DNA of 64,000 nucleotides from Streptomyces sp. NBC_01232 (GCF_035989885.1 NZ_CP108518.1:5938501-6002500), one strand, 5' to 3'. Shown: positions 1 through 8,956, counted from the stretch's first letter. The notes: a model not told the origin generated them from the letters alone. Numbers and translations: made by a program.

Positions 1-137
1 TCGTGTGGGGCTCGGCCCAGCGCGGTACGCCCGTGCAGATCAACGTCATCGGTACGGCGATGTTCGTCATCGCGGTGCTGGTGGTCCTCGCCGGTCAGAT
101 GATCGGCAACCGTCGCAAGAAGGCACAACCGAAGTAA
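1..137 (+). CDS. ABC transporter permease, C-terminal end only (polyamine type)
   Basis: Only the last 44 codons are in the window, read in the frame starting at base 3 and ending in TAA at 135-137. They encode one hydrophobic membrane segment followed by a short basic tail (NRRKKAQPK), the usual cytoplasmic end of a PotC-like permease of spermidine/putrescine ABC importers. The next gene is an amine oxidase-like flavoprotein and GABA-catabolic genes follow, which fits polyamine import. The family call rests on this short tail and on context, so the substrate is inferred. Confidence 0.6.
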   Translation, partial: VWGSAQRGTPVQINVIGTAMFVIAVLVVLAGQMIGNRRKKAQPK

Positions 138-179
138 TTCGGGAAAGCACGTCATCAGTTCCGTAGGGAGTTGGAAGAC

Positions 180-1598
180 ATGGCCCCAGTCGCCATGCGT
201 AGTGTTGCGAAATCCCTTTCCGAAGCGAAGCCGGTCTCGTACTGGCTGGACGACCCCGGCAAGCCGGCCCCCGAGCCGGCGCTCACCTCCGACGAGCGCT
301 GCGACCTGCTGGTCGTCGGCGCCGGATACAGCGGACTGTGGACCGCGCTGCTCGCCAAGGAGCGCGACCCCGGGCGGGACGTCGTAGTGATCGAGAGCAA
401 GGAGGCGGGCTGGGCCGCCTCCGGCCGGAACGGCGGATTCTGCGCAGCCTCCCTCACCCACGGCCTCAGCAACGGCCTGGCCCGCTGGCCCGGCGAGCTG
501 GCGAAGCTGGAGGAGATGGGCGCCCGCAACCTCGACGCCATCGAGGAGGCCGTCGCCCGGTACGGCATCGACTGCGACTTCGAGCGGACCGGCGAGATCG
601 ACGTCGCCACGGAACCGCACCAGGTCGAGGAGCTGCGCGAACTGCACGAGGAGGCACTGCGGCTCGGCCTCGCCGACGGCTCCGAATGGCTGGACGGCGA
701 CGCGGTGCGCGCCGAGGTCGACTCCCCGACCTTCCTCGCGGGCCTGTGGGACCGCGACGGCGTCGCCATGCTCAACCCGGCGAAGCTGGCCTGGGGCCTC
801 AAGCGGGCCTGCCTGGAGCTCGGGGTGCGGATCTACGAGAACACCCGCGGCCTGAAGATGGCCTCGGCGGGTGCCGGGATGACCGTGACGACCCCCTACG
901 GCACGATCCTCGCGCGCCGGGTCGCCCTCGGCACCAACATCTTCCCCTCGCTGGTCCGGCGGGTCCGCCCGTTCACCGTCCCGGTCTACGACTACGCGCT
1001 GATGAGCGAGCCGCTCGACGAGGCCCAGCTGGCCGCGATCGGCTGGAAGAACCGGCAGGGCCTCGGCGACAGCGCCAACCAGTTCCACTACTTCCGGATC
1101 ACCCGCGACCACCGGATCCTGTGGGGCGGCTACGACGCGATCTACCCCTACCGCGGGAAGCTCGACTCCGAGTACGACCACCGCCCCGAGACCTACCTCA
1201 AGCTCGCGGAGCACTTCTTCACCGCCTTCCCGCAGCTGGAGGGGCTGAAGTTCAGCCACGCCTGGGGCGGCGCGATCGACACCTGCTCCCGCTTCTCCGC
1301 CTTCTTCGGCACCGCGCACGCGGGGAAGGTGGCCTACGCGGCCGGTTACACCGGCCTCGGGGTGGGCGCCACCCGGTTCGGCGCGGACGTGATGCTGGAC
1401 CTGCTGGACGGGCTCTCCACCGAGCGCACCCGGCTGGACATGGTGAAGTCCAAGCCGATGCCGTTCCCGCCGGAGCCCTTCGCCTGGACCGGGATCGCGC
1501 TCACCAAATGGTCGCTGGCCCGCGCGGACGCCCGCGGAGGTCACCGGAACCTGTGGCTGAAGGCGATGGACAAGCTCGGCCTCGGCTTCGACAGCTAG
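180..1598 (+). CDS. FAD-dependent amine/amino-acid oxidase (PuuB/DAO-like)
   Basis: A 472-residue flavoprotein of the DAO family. The dinucleotide-binding motif GAGYSG lies at residues 47-52, the ribose-binding acidic residue is E72, and the SGRNGG signature typical of glycine oxidase and gamma-glutamylputrescine oxidase relatives is at 81-86. The ATG at 180 is preferred over an in-frame TTG at 171 because AGGGAG at 165-170 sits nine bases upstream. It starts 42 bases after the polyamine-type permease gene and is probably cotranscribed with it. A role in oxidising putrescine or gamma-glutamylputrescine towards GABA is inferred from family and from gabT nearby; another amine or amino acid is possible. 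Confidence 0.8.
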   Translation: MAPVAMRSVAKSLSEAKPVSYWLDDPGKPAPEPALTSDERCDLLVVGAGYSGLWTALLAKERDPGRDVVVIESKEAGWAASGRNGGFCAASLTHGLSNGLARWPGELAKLEEMGARNLDAIEEAVARYGIDCDFERTGEIDVATEPHQVEELRELHEEALRLGLADGSEWLDGDAVRAEVDSPTFLAGLWDRDGVAMLNPAKLAWGLKRACLELGVRIYENTRGLKMASAGAGMTVTTPYGTILARRVALGTNIFPSLVRRVRPFTVPVYDYALMSEPLDEAQLAAIGWKNRQGLGDSANQFHYFRITRDHRILWGGYDAIYPYRGKLDSEYDHRPETYLKLAEHFFTAFPQLEGLKFSHAWGGAIDTCSRFSAFFGTAHAGKVAYAAGYTGLGVGATRFGADVMLDLLDGLSTERTRLDMVKSKPMPFPPEPFAWTGIALTKWSLARADARGGHRNLWLKAMDKLGLGFDS

Positions 1599-1716
1599 CG
1601 GCGGCCGGCCCGCCCGCCGTATGCCCCGGCGCCGGGAGCCCGTCACCGTGTGACCCGATTCACTACCATGGAGTAACGAAACCCGCGTCATAGCCGCGCC
1701 CGGCCCCGCTCTCTCC

Positions 1717-1735
1717 AGGTGAGAACCCTTCACCT
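1717..1735 (+). repeat. Short inverted repeat upstream of the 154-aa gene
   Basis: AGGTGA at 1717-1722 and TCACCT at 1730-1735 form a perfect six-base inverted repeat around seven bases. It lies about 20 bases before the ATG at 1757 and just ahead of its ribosome site (GGAACGGAGG). It could be an operator or a small leader hairpin; nothing further can be said. Confidence 0.35.
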
Positions 1736-1756
1736 ACAGGGAACGGAGGCCGGGCG

Positions 1757-2221
1757 ATGGCGATCCCGGGGGACAAGACGGCAGTGGAGTGGCTGGCGTC
1801 GGCGGCGCCGGATCCGGACGCCTGCCGGTGGCAGTGGGAGCGCAACCCCCTCGGGGTCGCCCTCCTGCCCGCCGGCCGGCGCTGGGACGTGCTGATCCTG
1901 CCCGGGGAGCTGGGGCGGCCCACCCTCGACGTGCTCCGCCTGCTCCTCGACCGGCCCGGCCCGGTGCTCGCCGATTTCGGCGACTCGCGGCTGGGCTTCT
2001 TCGTGCCCGCGGGCACGGCGTCGCGGTGGCTCGGCACGGGCGTACGGGGCGCCGGACGCGGGGCATGGATCGTGGCCCCGTACCCCGGCCGGGCGACCGG
2101 CGGGGTGCGCTGGCTGGTGCTGCCGGACGGGGAGGGGACCCTCACCGACCCGGCCGTGCTGGAGCTCGCGATGCACGAGGCGGCCGCGCGTGCGCTGGCG
2201 AAGGAGGGACGGAGGTCTTGA
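1757..2221 (+). CDS. Conserved hypothetical protein, 154 aa
   Basis: A soluble protein of 154 residues with no signal peptide or membrane segment. ATG at 1757 follows a strong GGAACGGAGG site. The middle reads as a small alpha/beta fold with an acidic patch (LADFGDSRLGFFV) and a glycine-rich stretch, which faintly resembles small primase-polymerase-like proteins common in Streptomyces, but I see no convincing metal-binding triad. The stop codon overlaps the -35 hexamer of the downstream chitinase promoter. Codon use is typical of the host. Function unknown. Confidence 0.6.
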   Translation: MAIPGDKTAVEWLASAAPDPDACRWQWERNPLGVALLPAGRRWDVLILPGELGRPTLDVLRLLLDRPGPVLADFGDSRLGFFVPAGTASRWLGTGVRGAGRGAWIVAPYPGRATGGVRWLVLPDGEGTLTDPAVLELAMHEAAARALAKEGRRS

Positions 2222-2246
2222 CAAGGGCATTGGTCTGGACCATCTT
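2218..2246 (+). promoter_or_regulatory. Chitinase promoter with DasR-type (dre) operator
   Basis: TTGACA at 2218-2223 is a perfect -35. After 17 bases a weak -10 CATCTT follows at 2241-2246. The spacer and -10 contain the palindrome TGGTC-TG-GACCA (2231-2242), which matches the known DasR responsive element of Streptomyces (core TGGTCTAGACCA) except for one central base. DasR represses chitin and N-acetylglucosamine genes. An operator between -35 and -10 would block polymerase directly. Confidence 0.8.
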
Positions 2247-2291
2247 GGGCGCCGCTGACCCCCTCCATCCCCCCATGCACCGGAGGCAGTT

Positions 2292-4097
2292 GTGCGCAGA
2301 GCCCTATCCTTCCTCACGGCCACCGCCCTCGCGGTGGCCGGATTCCTCGCCGCCGGCCCGCCGGCCGCGGCGGCCGACGCCGACCTCGTGCGCAACGGCG
2401 GCTTCGAGGCCGGCCTCGACGGCTGGAGCTGCCCGGGCGCCGGTGCGGCCGCCGTCACCACCCCCGTCCACAGCGGGAGTTCCGCCCTGAAGGCCACTCC
2501 GGCCGGACAGGACAACGCCCGCTGCTCCCAGACCGTCACCGTGAAGCCCGACTCGACGTACACGCTCGGCGCCTGGGTGCAGGGCGCGTACGTCTACCTC
2601 GGCGCGAGCGGCACCGGCACCACGGACGTGTCGACCTGGACGCAGACCCCGGGCGCGTGGAAACAGCTCACGACGAGCTTCCGTACCGGCCCCTCGACGA
2701 CCTCCGTCACGGTCTACACGCACGGCTGGTACGGCCAGCCCGCCCACTTCACCGACGACCTCACCCTGGTCGGCCCCGACCCCGGCGGCCCCGGCCAGCC
2801 CCAGCCCCCGGCCGCCCCCACCGGCCTGACGGCGTCCGCCACCTCGTCGAGCTCGGTCGCGCTGTCCTGGTCGGCGGTGCCCGGAGCCACCTCGTACACC
2901 GTCCGCCGGGACGGCGCGGCGCCCCTGAGCGTCACCTCCGCCACGGCGGCCGTGACCGGCCTCGCCGCGTCCACCACGTACACCTTCCGGGTCAGCGCCG
3001 TGAACGCGGCGGGCGAGTCCCCGCAGAGCGCGCCCGTCTCCGCGACCACGCCCGGCGGCGGGGGAGGCGGTGGCGGCGGCCTTCCCGCGCACGCGTTGGT
3101 CGGCTACCTGCACGCGAGCTTCGCCAACGGCTCCGGATATGTCCGGATGGCCGACGTGCCCGCCTCCTGGGACGTCATCAACCTCGCCTTCGGCGAACCG
3201 ACGTCGGTGACCTCGGGAGACATCCGCTTCCGGCTCTGCCCGGTCGCGGAATGCCCCGGCGTCGAATCCCCCGCGGAGTTCAAGGCGGCCATCAAGGCCA
3301 AGCAGGCGGCCGGCAAGAAGGTGCTGATCTCGATCGGCGGCCAGAACGGCCAGGTCCAGCTCGCGAGCACGGCCGCCCGCGACGCCTTCGTCTCCTCCGT
3401 CAGCAAGATCATCGACGAGTACGGCCTCAACGGCCTGGACATCGACTTCGAGGGCCACTCCCTGTCCCTGGCCACCGGTGACACCGACTTCCGGGCCCCC
3501 ACCACCCCGGTCGTCGTCAACCTGATCTCCGCCGTGAAGACCCTGAAGGCCAGGTACGGCCCGGACTTCGTCCTGACCATGGCCCCCGAGACCTTCTTCG
3601 TGCAGCTCGGCCACCAGTTCTACGGTTCCGGCCCCTGGGGCGGCCAGGACCCGCGCGCCGGCGCGTACCTCCCGGTCATCCACGCCCTGCGCGACGACCT
3701 CACACTGCTGCACGTCCAGGACTACAACTCGGGCCCGATCATGGGCCTCGACAACCAGTACCACTCCATGGGGGGCGCGGACTTCCACATCGCCATGACC
3801 GACATGCTGCTCACCGGCTTCCCGGTCGCCGGAAACACCGCCCGGGTCTTCCCGGCCCTGCGCCCGGACCAGGTCGCCATCGGCCTGCCGGCCACGACCA
3901 ACGCGGGCAACGGCCACACCTCGCCCGCGGAGGTGACCAAGGCCCTGAACTGCCTGACGAAGAAGACCGACTGCGGGACGTACCAGACCCACGGCACCTG
4001 GCCGGGCCTGCGCGGCCTGATGACCTGGTCGATCAACTGGGACCGCTTCGGCGGCTGGGAGTTCAGCCGGAACTTCGACGCCTACTTCGGCGGCTGA
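2292..4097 (+). CDS. Secreted GH18 chitinase with carbohydrate-binding and FnIII domains
   Basis: A 601-residue modular exoenzyme cleaving chitin. It starts at GTG 2292, five bases after GGAGG. A Sec signal peptide covers about residues 1-28 (cleavage near AAA-DAD). Then come a jelly-roll carbohydrate-binding module (about 30-155, starting LVRNGGFEAGLDGW), a Pro-rich linker, a fibronectin type III domain (about 170-255), a Gly-rich linker and a GH18 barrel (about 265-601). The catalytic motif is NGLDIDFE at 380-387 with acid E387; D383 and D385 are present, but the usual first Asp is N380. It is likely induced by chitin breakdown products through the DasR-type operator upstream. Its 3' end overlaps the convergent PAP2 gene by 35 bases. 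Confidence 0.93.
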   Translation: MRRALSFLTATALAVAGFLAAGPPAAAADADLVRNGGFEAGLDGWSCPGAGAAAVTTPVHSGSSALKATPAGQDNARCSQTVTVKPDSTYTLGAWVQGAYVYLGASGTGTTDVSTWTQTPGAWKQLTTSFRTGPSTTSVTVYTHGWYGQPAHFTDDLTLVGPDPGGPGQPQPPAAPTGLTASATSSSSVALSWSAVPGATSYTVRRDGAAPLSVTSATAAVTGLAASTTYTFRVSAVNAAGESPQSAPVSATTPGGGGGGGGGLPAHALVGYLHASFANGSGYVRMADVPASWDVINLAFGEPTSVTSGDIRFRLCPVAECPGVESPAEFKAAIKAKQAAGKKVLISIGGQNGQVQLASTAARDAFVSSVSKIIDEYGLNGLDIDFEGHSLSLATGDTDFRAPTTPVVVNLISAVKTLKARYGPDFVLTMAPETFFVQLGHQFYGSGPWGGQDPRAGAYLPVIHALRDDLTLLHVQDYNSGPIMGLDNQYHSMGGADFHIAMTDMLLTGFPVAGNTARVFPALRPDQVAIGLPATTNAGNGHTSPAEVTKALNCLTKKTDCGTYQTHGTWPGLRGLMTWSINWDRFGGWEFSRNFDAYFGG

Positions 4098-4869
4098 GCC
4101 GACCGGACCGGCCGACCCGGTCCGCCCAGGCCACCCCGAGCAGTAGGGGAGTGCACAGCAGCAGGCTGGCCAGCACGTCGAGCGGCCAGTGCCAGCCCCG
4201 CAGGACCAGCCCGACGGCCGTCGCCCCCGTGAGGACCAGGGCGACGGCCGTCGGCCATGCCCGGCGGGTGTACGGGCGCACGAGCAGGGCCGCCCCGAGG
4301 TAGGCGACGGCCGCGGTGGCCGTGTGGCCCGAGGGGAAGTAGCCGGCGGCCCAGGGTTCCAGGGGGCCGGGCCGGGCGGTCCACTCCTTGAAGGGGATGA
4401 CCAGGGCCGGCACCAGGGCCATCGCCAGGCCCGCGGCCCCGGCGGCGAGCACGCGCCCGCGCCGGGCGGCGTAGGCCACGGCCAGCGCGAGGACGGGGAC
4501 GGCGACGGGGATGTTCCCGAGGTCCGAGAGGCGTTCGGTGACGGAGTCCGGGAGCGTGCGCACCAGTGCGCGGCTCAGCGCGTGGTCCGGGGTCAGCAGC
4601 GGGCCGACGACCAGCACCTGCCAGGTGACCAGGGAGAAGAGGAGGCCGCAGACCGCGGCGATCAGGAGAGGAGTGGCCGGCCGTCCCGGAACAGGGGGGA
4701 TGGTTCCGGGACGGCCGCCCGGATCGGGTTGCCGGGCGCCCCGGGGGGTTTGGGGCGAACGGCTGTCCGATCGGTGAGGAGTGTGCGCGAACGCATGCCC
4801 AGTACGGTGCTGGGGAAGCCCAGTACTGGTGTCGCCCCCGGTTTCCCGTGAGCGGGGTGTCTCACTCAT
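4063..4869 (-). CDS. PAP2-family membrane phosphatase-like protein
   Basis: An integral membrane protein of 268 residues if the ATG at 4869 is used; a GTG at 4938 would add 23 residues, and neither has a good ribosome site. A polar, proline-rich N-terminus of about 70 residues precedes five or six hydrophobic segments and a basic tail. The phosphatase motif PSGHT is present and HWPLD supplies the catalytic His and Asp. The other signatures are incomplete: the first reads KEWTARPGP (last Arg lost) and the SR pair before HWPLD is replaced by GL. Relatives remove phosphate from lipid pyrophosphates or phosphatidate. Activity is uncertain here. Confidence 0.75.
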   Translation of the reverse strand: MSETPRSRETGGDTSTGLPQHRTGHAFAHTPHRSDSRSPQTPRGARQPDPGGRPGTIPPVPGRPATPLLIAAVCGLLFSLVTWQVLVVGPLLTPDHALSRALVRTLPDSVTERLSDLGNIPVAVPVLALAVAYAARRGRVLAAGAAGLAMALVPALVIPFKEWTARPGPLEPWAAGYFPSGHTATAAVAYLGAALLVRPYTRRAWPTAVALVLTGATAVGLVLRGWHWPLDVLASLLLCTPLLLGVAWADRVGRSGRLSRRSRRRSSG

Positions 4870-5011
4870 CTGCAGAAACCGTACGGCAGTGGAAGGGGGA
4901 CCGACAGCAGGATCGCGCTCCCGCCATCGGCCCCCCACAGCTTCTTCACAGCGTCCGCCCGTTACCGCCGGTAGAGGCCGGTCGCGGCGTGCGCACGTTC
5001 TAGACCTTCGA

Positions 5012-6358
5012 TCAGATGGCCGTGCCGATGGCCGCGAACGCGGCCTCGATGAGGTCCAGGCCCTCGTTCAGCAGGTCCTCGCCGATGACGATCGGCGGGA
5101 GGAAGCGGAGCACGTTGCCGTAGGTGCCGCAGGTGAGGACGAGCAGGCCCTCGGCGTGGCAGGCCTTGGCGAGCGCGCCGGCCGCCTCCGGGAACGGGGT
5201 CTTGGACACCGGGTCCTTGACCAGCTCGATCGCGATCATGGCGCCGCGGCCGCGGATGTCGCCGATGATGTCGTACTTCTCCTGCATGGCCGTCAGGCGG
5301 GCCTTCATGACGGACTCGATCTTCTTCGCCGCGGCGTTGAGGTCGAGCTCCTTCATGGTCTCGATGGAGCCGAGCGCACCGGCGCAGGCCACCGGGTTGC
5401 CGCCGTAGGTGCCACCCAGGCCACCCGCGTGCGCGGCGTCCATGATCTCGGCGCGGCCGGTCACGGCGGCGAGCGGCAGGCCGCCCGCGATGCCCTTGGC
5501 GGTGGTGATCAGGTCCGGGACGATGCCCTCGTCCTCGCACGCGAACCACTGGCCGGTGCGGCAGAAGCCGGACTGGATCTCGTCGGCGACGAAGACGATG
5601 CCGTTGTCGTTGGCGAACTTCACGATCTCGGGCAGGAAGCCCTTGGCCGGCTCGATGAAGCCGCCCTCGCCGAGGACCGGCTCGATGATGATCGCGGCGA
5701 CGTTCTCGGCGCCGATCTGCTTGGTGATCGCGTCGATCGCCTGGGCGGCGGCCTCGGGGCCGCAGTTCTCGGCACCGGTGGGCCAGCGGTAGCCGTAGGC
5801 GACCGGGACGCGGTAGACCTCGGGGGCGAACGGACCGAAGCCCTGCTTGTACGGCATGTTCTTCGCGGTCAGCGCCATGGTGAGGTTCGTACGGCCGTGG
5901 TAGCCGTGGTCGAAGACGACGACGGCCTGGCGCTTGGTGTACGAACGGGCGATCTTGACGGCGTTCTCGACGGCCTCGGCGCCGGAGTTGAACAGGGCCG
6001 ACTTCTTGGCGTGGGTGCCCGGGGTCAGCTCGGCGAGCGCCTCGCAGACCTCTACGTAGCCCTCGTACGGGGTGACCATGAAACAGGTGTGGGTGAAGTC
6101 GGCGAGCTGCGCGGAGGCGCGGCGCACGACGGCCTCGGCGGAGGCGCCGACCGAGGTCACGGCGATGCCGGAGCCGAAGTCGATCAGGCGGTTGCCGTCG
6201 ACGTCCTCGATGATGCCGCCACCCGCGCGGGCCGTGAAGACGGGCAGCACGGAGCCCACGCCACCGGCCACGGTCTGCAGGCGGCGGGCCTGCAGCTCCT
6301 GCGACTTGGGGCCGGGGATCGCGGTGACGATCTTGCGCTCCTGCGGAACAGCGGTCAT
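5012..6358 (-). CDS. gabT: 4-aminobutyrate aminotransferase
   Basis: A cytoplasmic PLP enzyme of 448 residues, the normal length for class III aminotransferases. It converts GABA and 2-oxoglutarate to succinic semialdehyde and glutamate. NSGAEAVENAVK binds the cofactor phosphate, DEIQSG carries the Asp that contacts the pyridine nitrogen, and K288 in TTAKGIAGG forms the Schiff base. The ATG follows AGGAG at seven bases. It is divergent from the TraG-like ATPase gene across 252 bases. With the downstream PucR regulator and aldehyde dehydrogenase it would complete a GABA-to-succinate route. Other omega-amino acids could also be substrates. Confidence 0.93.
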   Translation of the reverse strand: MTAVPQERKIVTAIPGPKSQELQARRLQTVAGGVGSVLPVFTARAGGGIIEDVDGNRLIDFGSGIAVTSVGASAEAVVRRASAQLADFTHTCFMVTPYEGYVEVCEALAELTPGTHAKKSALFNSGAEAVENAVKIARSYTKRQAVVVFDHGYHGRTNLTMALTAKNMPYKQGFGPFAPEVYRVPVAYGYRWPTGAENCGPEAAAQAIDAITKQIGAENVAAIIIEPVLGEGGFIEPAKGFLPEIVKFANDNGIVFVADEIQSGFCRTGQWFACEDEGIVPDLITTAKGIAGGLPLAAVTGRAEIMDAAHAGGLGGTYGGNPVACAGALGSIETMKELDLNAAAKKIESVMKARLTAMQEKYDIIGDIRGRGAMIAIELVKDPVSKTPFPEAAGALAKACHAEGLLVLTCGTYGNVLRFLPPIVIGEDLLNEGLDLIEAAFAAIGTAI

Positions 6359-6610
6359 AGAGGGCTCCTGGGGGGTGTTTTCGGACGCACTTGTCTCTTT
6401 GTCCGCAGGCTAGGCCCGGGAGAGGGGGTCCTGCATGCTCCGTTCGGTAGTGATCTCCGCGTGTCCTTGTCCGTGACGGCCATAGGAAGGACGCGGACGG
6501 GCCTCCCGCGGGCGGCACGGCGAATCGGAGCGCGGGTACGGGCCCACGGCCGACGCCGGGCAACTACATTGAGCGACGCAGCGCAGGCACGGGCAGGGGG
6601 CAGGGGTTTC

Positions 6611-8956
6611 ATGGACACCGACGGCACGCACGACGGACAGGCGACCCGTTCGGATCGCGTGTCGAGACCTGCGGCCGCGCCTCCGGCACACCCCCCGAAG
6701 CCGCGCCACGCGCCGGACCGGGGGCCGACCGTCGCCGACTGGCTGCGTACCCCCCGTCCGGACGCCGAGCCGGGAGTATGGCGCTACGGGTACACCCCGC
6801 GGGCGGAGATGGAACCCGCGCGGACCCCCGATCGGGCTCTCGCCACCGGAGCCCTCATCTCCTTCTTGGCATGCGTCCTCGTCTGGTCCCTCATGCGCAA
6901 CACCTACATCCCCTTTTGGGACGCGCCGCTGAACCTCTTCACCCCCGACAGCTGGTACGCCGCGAACGGGGAGCCCGTCATGGGGACGGGCGGGATGCGG
7001 GCCAAGCCGATCTACGAGCTGCTGTTCGTATCCGCACTCCTCTACGGGTTCGGCAGGCTCGGCAGCTGGCGGACCGCTTGGAGCCGCCTGATCGTCGAGC
7101 GCGGCCCCTGGGTCCAGGTCCTCACCGTGGTGCCGCTGGCCTGGGTCACCCTCCTCCTCGTCGACAACCACCAGCTGCCGCTCCGGCAGCTGGTGTTCGC
7201 GTTCCTGCCGTACGGCACGGACCAAGAGGCCAATCTCGCGCTCGACAGCACGGCGAAGAACACGATCGACGTGGCCGTCGTGCTCGCCTTCGCATGGCTC
7301 GGCGGAGCGGTCCGGCTGCTGCGCCGGCTCCGTCCGGCGGCGCCGACCGGCCCGGGCGGTACCCGGGTTGCACCTGCCGAGGAGCAGGACGAGGACCCCG
7401 TGCGGTGGCCGCAGTTGTGGGCCGCCGGGCTGGGGGAGGTGGCCGAGCGGTTGGAGGCCGAGGCCGGGGGCGGGCGGATGAACGACGTCGACTACGCCCG
7501 GATCCGGCGTGCGTGGGACTCCGTGCGCGTCGACCCCTCGCGCATGCGGGCCTTCGCCGACGCCGTCCGCGACAAGGGCGCAGGGGCTTGCGTGCACCCG
7601 TCCGGGGCGCGGGACCTGCCCGTGCGGGCAGCCCGGCACGATCTGCTGGCCCGGCAGGTGCTGCTCGGCACCGTCGAGGACGGCGCGCGCAACCCGTACT
7701 CCCGCCGCGGAACCTCGCTCGCCCTCGACCCCGACGTGCTCGGTACCTCCCTGCTCGCCGTCGGCCCCTCCGGCACCGGCAAGACCCGGCGGCTGGTTCG
7801 GCCCGTCGTCGAGTCGCTCTCGCTCCAGGCGCTCGCCGGCCAGGCCGCCGTCGTCGCCGTCGGCGCGGCCGGCACCCAGCTCGGACCGGACGCCGCCTTC
7901 GACGTCGTGGTCCGGGTCGGTGACCCCGCCTCCGTCTACGACCTCGACCTCTACGGCGGCGCGACCGACCCCGACGAGGCGGCCACCCTGCTCGCCGAGG
8001 CCTTCGTCGGGGACCTTCCCGGCATCGACGTCCGCCGGGCCGCGACCACCCTCGCCCAGCTCCTCGGGCCGTTCCGGGCGGCGTACGACCGCTTCCCCGC
8101 CGTGCCCGAGCTGCGCGAGCTGCTCGACCAGGTCCCCACCGCCTTCGACGCGCTGCGCCGCGACCTCGCCGGGCAGCACGCGATGCTGCGCGAGCTCGAC
8201 GCCCGGGCCCGTCAGCACGGGGCGCACGCGGACCCCGGACCGGCCCTCGCCGACCGGGTGGCCCTGCTGGACCGGCCGGCCTTCGCAGGGTTCTTCGACA
8301 CCACCGGCCAGGGGCGGCCGTTCTCGCTGCGCGCCCTGGAGCACCCGATCCGGGTCCGCGTGGACCTGCCCGAGCGCGGGCACGCCGACGCCTCCCGGAT
8401 GCTGGCCCGGCTGCTGCTCACGCAGTTCAACGCCGCCGCGGCCGCCCGTACCGACCGTTCCCTCTTCGCCTTCCTCGCCCTCGACGACGCCTCCCACACC
8501 CTGACCGCCGGAACCGTACGCGGCGTCCAGCGGCTGCGCTCGGCGCACGCGGGCGTCCTGCTCACGCTGCGCACCATGGACGACGTACCGGAGGCGCTGC
8601 GGACCCCGCTGCTCGGGGCGGTCGGCTGCCGGATGGCCTTCTCCGGCGTCACCACCTGGGACGGCAAGCGGTTCGCCGAGGCCTGGGGCACCGAGTGGGT
8701 GGAGACGCGGGACGTCACCCACCGCACCGTCTTCGCCGATCAGCCGCTGACCCGCCTGATGCACTCCTTCCGCAAGCTCGTCACCGGCAAGGCGGTCACC
8801 ACGGACGCGGTGACGGTGCGGCAGGTGGAGCGGGAGCGGTGGTCGGCGTCGGACCTGGCGCACGCCGTGCCGCCGGGGCACGCGGTGCTGTCGCTGACCT
8901 CGGTACGCGGGGAACGTGCGGCTCCGCTGCTGGTCCGCCTGGCCGGAACGTCCTGA
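6611..8956 (+). CDS. Membrane-anchored TraG/VirD4-like ATPase
   Basis: A 781-residue protein. A polar N-terminus (1-75) precedes three or four membrane segments (about 80-240), then a cytoplasmic P-loop NTPase domain. Walker A is GPSGTGKT at 385-392 (K391) and a Walker B-like strand ends FLALDDAS near residue 626. This layout resembles coupling ATPases of conjugation systems and FtsK-HerA relatives, but no relaxase or transfer genes are nearby. The ATG at 6611 is preceded by purine-rich GGCAGGGGGCAGGGG; the frame stays open upstream only as antisense of gabT. It lies inside the gab block, but a link to GABA metabolism is not evident. Confidence 0.75.
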   Translation: MDTDGTHDGQATRSDRVSRPAAAPPAHPPKPRHAPDRGPTVADWLRTPRPDAEPGVWRYGYTPRAEMEPARTPDRALATGALISFLACVLVWSLMRNTYIPFWDAPLNLFTPDSWYAANGEPVMGTGGMRAKPIYELLFVSALLYGFGRLGSWRTAWSRLIVERGPWVQVLTVVPLAWVTLLLVDNHQLPLRQLVFAFLPYGTDQEANLALDSTAKNTIDVAVVLAFAWLGGAVRLLRRLRPAAPTGPGGTRVAPAEEQDEDPVRWPQLWAAGLGEVAERLEAEAGGGRMNDVDYARIRRAWDSVRVDPSRMRAFADAVRDKGAGACVHPSGARDLPVRAARHDLLARQVLLGTVEDGARNPYSRRGTSLALDPDVLGTSLLAVGPSGTGKTRRLVRPVVESLSLQALAGQAAVVAVGAAGTQLGPDAAFDVVVRVGDPASVYDLDLYGGATDPDEAATLLAEAFVGDLPGIDVRRAATTLAQLLGPFRAAYDRFPAVPELRELLDQVPTAFDALRRDLAGQHAMLRELDARARQHGAHADPGPALADRVALLDRPAFAGFFDTTGQGRPFSLRALEHPIRVRVDLPERGHADASRMLARLLLTQFNAAAAARTDRSLFAFLALDDASHTLTAGTVRGVQRLRSAHAGVLLTLRTMDDVPEALRTPLLGAVGCRMAFSGVTTWDGKRFAEAWGTEWVETRDVTHRTVFADQPLTRLMHSFRKLVTGKAVTTDAVTVRQVERERWSASDLAHAVPPGHAVLSLTSVRGERAAPLLVRLAGTS

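Noticed and set aside
4998..5007. GTTCTAGACC, resembling a DasR site between gabT and the PAP2 gene
   Set aside because: Only one half matches well and it lies at the gabT 3' end, not in a clear promoter.
4781..6610. Long open frame continuing upstream of the TraG-like ATPase gene
   Set aside because: It is antisense to gabT, has low-complexity Arg/Gly/Asp composition, and arises from GC-biased third codon positions. A ribosome-like site and domain start support ATG 6611.
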